From NCBI GenBank assembly GCA_030407005.1, contig JAUDYN010000002.1, positions 3,224,001 through 3,288,000 of the forward strand: a DNA stretch of 64,000 nt. The letters are read 5' to 3'. This DNA comes from Desarmillaria ectypa. Its lineage: Eukaryota; Basidiomycota; Agaricomycetes; Agaricales; Physalacriaceae. Positions 60,805 through 64,000 of the stretch are shown here, one piece after another (the stretch's first letter is position 1; the number at the start of each line of letters is the position of its first letter). The notes under the pieces are model-generated. The model worked only from the letters and a program-made list of their open reading frames with translations, was not told the DNA's origin and made no database searches. The translations under genes and the position numbers were made by a program.

Positions 60805-61453
60805 GGTGAAAAGCGAGTATGCAGTTGAGAAGTGAGTGATGGCTGCTGAGGAGTGAAGTCGATGACTCGGACAGTTGCTGTTCCTATCTTTGACATAGGG
60901 ACTCTTATATACGTCCTGAGTCACTCTATGAGATTCTGGTAACATAGACTCCATGCGACGGCGGCTCTATGGATCGTAAATTAGGCAGGCATTTTCCGGG
61001 AAGAGTATCTTGTGAAAAACAGAGAGAAAGGAATTGCAACCGGGAGGTTTCTCTCCGTAGCGTTTTCGGCAGTCTCCAGAATGCCTCTACCGTGTTCGCA
61101 TGAAGATCTGCGTTTTATTAATCAAATGCGAGCGTAAGAGACTCTTCATAACTGTCGGGAAATGGTTCAGATATTTTGTGCATGCAGCATATACGCTTGA
61201 AGGGACGCATGACTAGCCTAACTGTAGCATGCAAGACCAGGCTGAACGCGACGAGCAGACGCGACTTGACAAAGAGAATTCGATCTTGTACGAGCTCGAC
61301 CACGTGACGAGAGGCTCTGATTTACAAAAATGACGGGTAACGACGGCCAAGCTTGTAACTCGGAGTATTTTGTGGAATAAGACAATCCAAAATCACCACG
61401 AGATGCAAAACAAACCGTGGAACGAAGTAGGCATGTCGGGTACGTCTTCAGAG
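60805..61453 (-). promoter_or_regulatory. Conserved upstream region of gene B
   Basis: Reversed, this is about 94-97% identical to the region upstream of gene A. Its distal 298 bases (61156-61453) are an exact inverted copy of 62790-63087. It includes the TATATAAG box at 60904-60911 and the CCACGTGA element near 61300. Homology ends sharply at 61453, whereas copies A and C stay alike further upstream. Confidence 0.7.
61156..61453 (-). repeat. Inverted-repeat arm, upstream part of copy B (298 bases)
   Basis: The reverse complement is identical base for base to 62790-63087. Together with 59863-60194 it forms the B side of a large inverted repeat; the 962 bases between (60194-61155) are missing on the C side. 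Confidence 0.93.
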
Positions 61454-62719
61454 CGGCATTCTCCACTTTATACGTGGAGATTTGCTCAATTGGTGGCGAG
61501 GTAACTCACATAACCCAATAGTATGTCCCATATCGCCCTTCCTTCCTCCCTGAATTTGCTTTCTAGGTTTGCGGCCACCGCCATACTAGGGTTTTGGTAA
61601 TAAGTGACCTGTCACTAACACCGGTGTTAAATAGTGTTAGAAACTCAGCTTCAATACCCGCTGTTAATTAATAATGGAAATGTCAAAAGTCTGACTCCAG
61701 TCTGGAGTTCTAGAGGTACGGAAGAGTGTTCGAGAGAAGCTTTAGTCCAATACAAAGAAGAGCGACATTCCAGGAGAAAATGGTGACAGAATCGGGCAAC
61801 CGCGCACCAAGGAAGGTTCTCGGCCCTTTTCGATCTTATCAGTCCGGATGTTCAAGGAGTATCTTTCCTTCTGGATGAAGCTAGCAACGATCTTGGGGAT
61901 GTCGAACGAGCTTCAGGAAGGTTAAGTAACAATACAAAGCAAGTTTCAACGCCATTTAACAGTAGAACTGAACTTAACACGGTTACTACATATATACAAT
62001 CTAACATTTTAATAACATACCGTTTGCCTGCAACGGGTCCGGGACTTATTAACGATATCCTACAGCTTACCTCCGCGCACATGTCGCTCAAGGATCCGCC
62101 AGGCAGATCTCGGCATCTCAAGCTCCCTCCCAGTCCCAGTCCATTTCTCCGTAAAGTCTGGTCCGGTCGGGGCTGACATCATCTTTATCACCGGCAACGA
62201 CCGACCTCATTCCGCTCACCGCCGACCATCCCAACCCCGCCGACCTGCAGTATGAATGCTTGGCAGTTCATCTTCGAGATCGCTTCCACTCCATCACTTA
62301 TGAAAGCGCTAACCCCGACCGCCATGTTGTTAATGTCTTCACCGCGACCAGTCTTGTCAAGGTTTGCCTGCTCTTCTACGTGTTCTTCGGCTATCGTACC
62401 GGTGGCTACACTTTCAGTTACCTCCTCTTTATTGTGGTGGCCCATACTCCCAAAGATTCTATTGACTTGTCCTCCACTGCACTACAGCAACTCTGGGACC
62501 ACATCACCACCGAAGGTATCGTTGGTGACGGGGACCTGTGTAGTGGCCCCAGTGTAGAGATCGGAAGATGCCATACATTTTGTGGAGAGTGCGGCCCGGA
62601 GGAAATGATGCGTTAGGATTCAAGGCGGCGTCGGCGGCGGAAGGCTTCTCAGCTTTTACTGGCTGCTCTGACGATACATACCCTTCAATGCGGACAACAT
62701 GTATTCTTCTGTTAATGCT
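61454..62719 (+). other. Spacer between inverted-repeat arms
   Basis: This 1.3-kb stretch shows no recognised gene. Overlapping open frames occur on both strands at 62188-62616, but neither resembles a known family. I found no terminal inverted repeats or target-site duplications by eye. Short A-rich and palindromic pieces occur near 61610-61680 (for example ACACCGGTGT). Confidence 0.4.
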
Positions 62720-63418
62720 AGAATTCTACTGGAATTTCGAGACCTAATAAAAATTTGCCAAGTGAGCGATGTATCGCAACCAGCCTGCACTCTGAAGACG
62801 TACCCGACATGCCTACTTCGTTCCACGGTTTGTTTTGCATCTCGTGGTGATTTTGGATTGTCTTATTCCACAAAATACTCCGAGTTACAAGCTTGGCCGT
62901 CGTTACCCGTCATTTTTGTAAATCAGAGCCTCTCGTCACGTGGTCGAGCTCGTACAAGATCGAATTCTCTTTGTCAAGTCGCGTCTGCTCGTCGCGTTCA
63001 GCCTGGTCTTGCATGCTACAGTTAGGCTAGTCATGCGTCCCTTCAAGCGTATATGCTGCATGCACAAAATATCTGAACCATTTCCCGCGTCACTGGCAAA
63101 GCCGTACCCACACCACCAGTCCAGCAGTGAACAGATACGAGTAAGCAGTGACTGCTTCATAGTTAAATGTGTCCTTCACTGACTCGCGTTTCTATGTAGC
63201 GAGAACGTCGACGCTTTAGATGATTGGTGGGGTGGGCTCGCGTGCTCGCAGCCCGGTTGAATTCCTATTACTATGTGTTGGTTACTATCCTTGTTTCGGT
63301 ACATAGATATATGACTGGTTTATCGATCCACTTTTATCAATTGCTCTTGTCTTCTGAATCGAAAGTTAAGGACCGCTCGCAATGGCTTACTTGCCTCTAC
63401 CTCACCAGACTTGTCGTA
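62720..63418 (+). pseudogene. Copy C of the secreted-repeat locus, coding sequence deleted
   Basis: 62720-62790 resembles the distal upstream region of gene A, 62790-63087 is identical to the upstream region of gene B, and 63087-63418 is identical to the end and 3' flank of gene B. At 63087 the two parts meet directly: TTTCCCG is followed by CGTCACTGGCAAAGCC. Relative to B, 962 bases (60194-61155) are gone, including the TATA box, signal peptide and all but the last 14 codons with stop. One shared base (G) lies at the junction. No protein of the family can be made from it. Confidence 0.88.
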
Positions 63419-64000
63419 GCATTAGCCTCTCCATGCGGAAGCTTCAAGGAATTGACGAAACACCTTTTACTGCTGAGATCATGACAGATATCGAAGGGCG
63501 AAGTAATAGGCCATCGATGGTAAAGATTCCGAATATCCACTCTATTGGTGAAGAAAGACTTAGGTAGATGAGAGCTTTAAAAATGGATACGCATACGTCG
63601 CTGGGATCAGGCTCTGCAGGACCTTGAACTGAGGAGTCGGTACTCGCACCATCAGTATCCTATGCAAACTCATCTGTCTTGAAAACGGGCACATCGCTGC
63701 TACTACCATTTATTTGAATAAGTCTAGTTAGTTTTGTTCGTATAAGAAAGTCTATATTGGATCGATTAAGTGCAGGGTAAAGGTACGCGTCAGCAGCTCT
63801 GTATCTTTCCTCCGCTACCCGACAGTGGATGGAGTTTTGCAAGAGATGATTCTTGGGTAGTCTATGACCAAGACTTGGAGGCTAGATTTGCTTTGGTTCC
63901 AAAAACACTGGCGCATTAGAGGGTGCGATAGATACAGATAATGGTTTACATGACGTCCTAGCAATGCCATTAGCACAGGATTCGGTTTGCAGCTTAGGCT
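63419..64000 (+). other. Right end of window, nothing recognised
   Basis: Beyond the inverted-repeat arm no gene or repeat was identified; short open frames on both strands have no family features. Confidence 0.35.

Noticed and set aside
62188..62616. Overlapping open frames in the inverted-repeat spacer as a transposase
   Set aside because: No catalytic motif, no terminal repeats and no target-site duplication seen.

Overview
The window is fungal nuclear DNA, almost certainly from a mushroom-forming basidiomycete (Agaricomycetes). The evidence is: many introns of about 45-60 bases with GT..AG ends, short intergenic gaps, and basidiomycete gene families (QDE-1-type RNA-dependent RNA polymerase, a DUF6535 membrane protein, F-box proteins, a basidiomycete-style P450 remnant, a Git3/cAMP-receptor-like GPCR). 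I recognise no tRNA, rRNA, CRISPR array or intact transposon. All exon structures were read by eye from frame continuity, splice sites and family motifs.

Layout. 0-6 kb: 5' part of an RNA-dependent RNA polymerase (-), then methylenetetrahydrofolate reductase and TAP42 (+). 6-13 kb: a duplicated amino-acid/choline-type (APC) permease locus with one decayed copy, one fragment and one intact copy, plus a remnant of a CAP/PR-1 secreted protein. 14-16.6 kb: pICln-like protein, a short F-box gene and the Rab6/Ypt6 GTPase. 17-19.4 kb: a secreted protein made of Gly/Val-rich modules (copy A). 21-25.4 kb: a seven-helix receptor, a decayed cytosolic tryptophanyl-tRNA synthetase copy (-) and a 2H cyclic phosphodiesterase (-). 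25.9-33.6 kb: FAD monooxygenase, RPD3-type histone deacetylase, a broken F-box/LRR gene and a macro-domain protein. 34-46.4 kb: a large POT1-like telomere protein (+), then on the minus strand an UNC93-like MFS protein, the Kex2 protease and MCM7. 46.5-48 kb: remnants of a wax-synthase-like gene and a cytochrome P450. 48.6-53.9 kb: a complete DNMT1-type DNA methyltransferase. 54-59.5 kb: a broken DUF6535 gene and two unrecognised genes. 59.8-63.5 kb: a second secreted-repeat gene (copy B, -) and an inverted third copy (C) that lost almost all of its coding sequence.

How the genes fit together. Housekeeping genes (MTHFR, TAP42, pICln, YPT6, RPD3, POT1, KEX2, MCM7, DNMT1) look intact and form the conserved frame. 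Accessory genes between them (permease, PR-1, TrpRS copy, F-box, wax synthase, P450, DUF6535) are largely duplicated and decaying. Three silencing-related genes (RdRP, RPD3, DNMT1) occur in the window, but nothing shows that they act as one unit.

The most unusual element is the secreted-repeat family. Its promoters and 3' introns are conserved, its modules vary in number, and it has produced a 100% identical inverted repeat (298 + 332 bases) flanking a 1.3-kb spacer, one arm of which lacks 962 bases containing the promoter core and nearly all of the gene.
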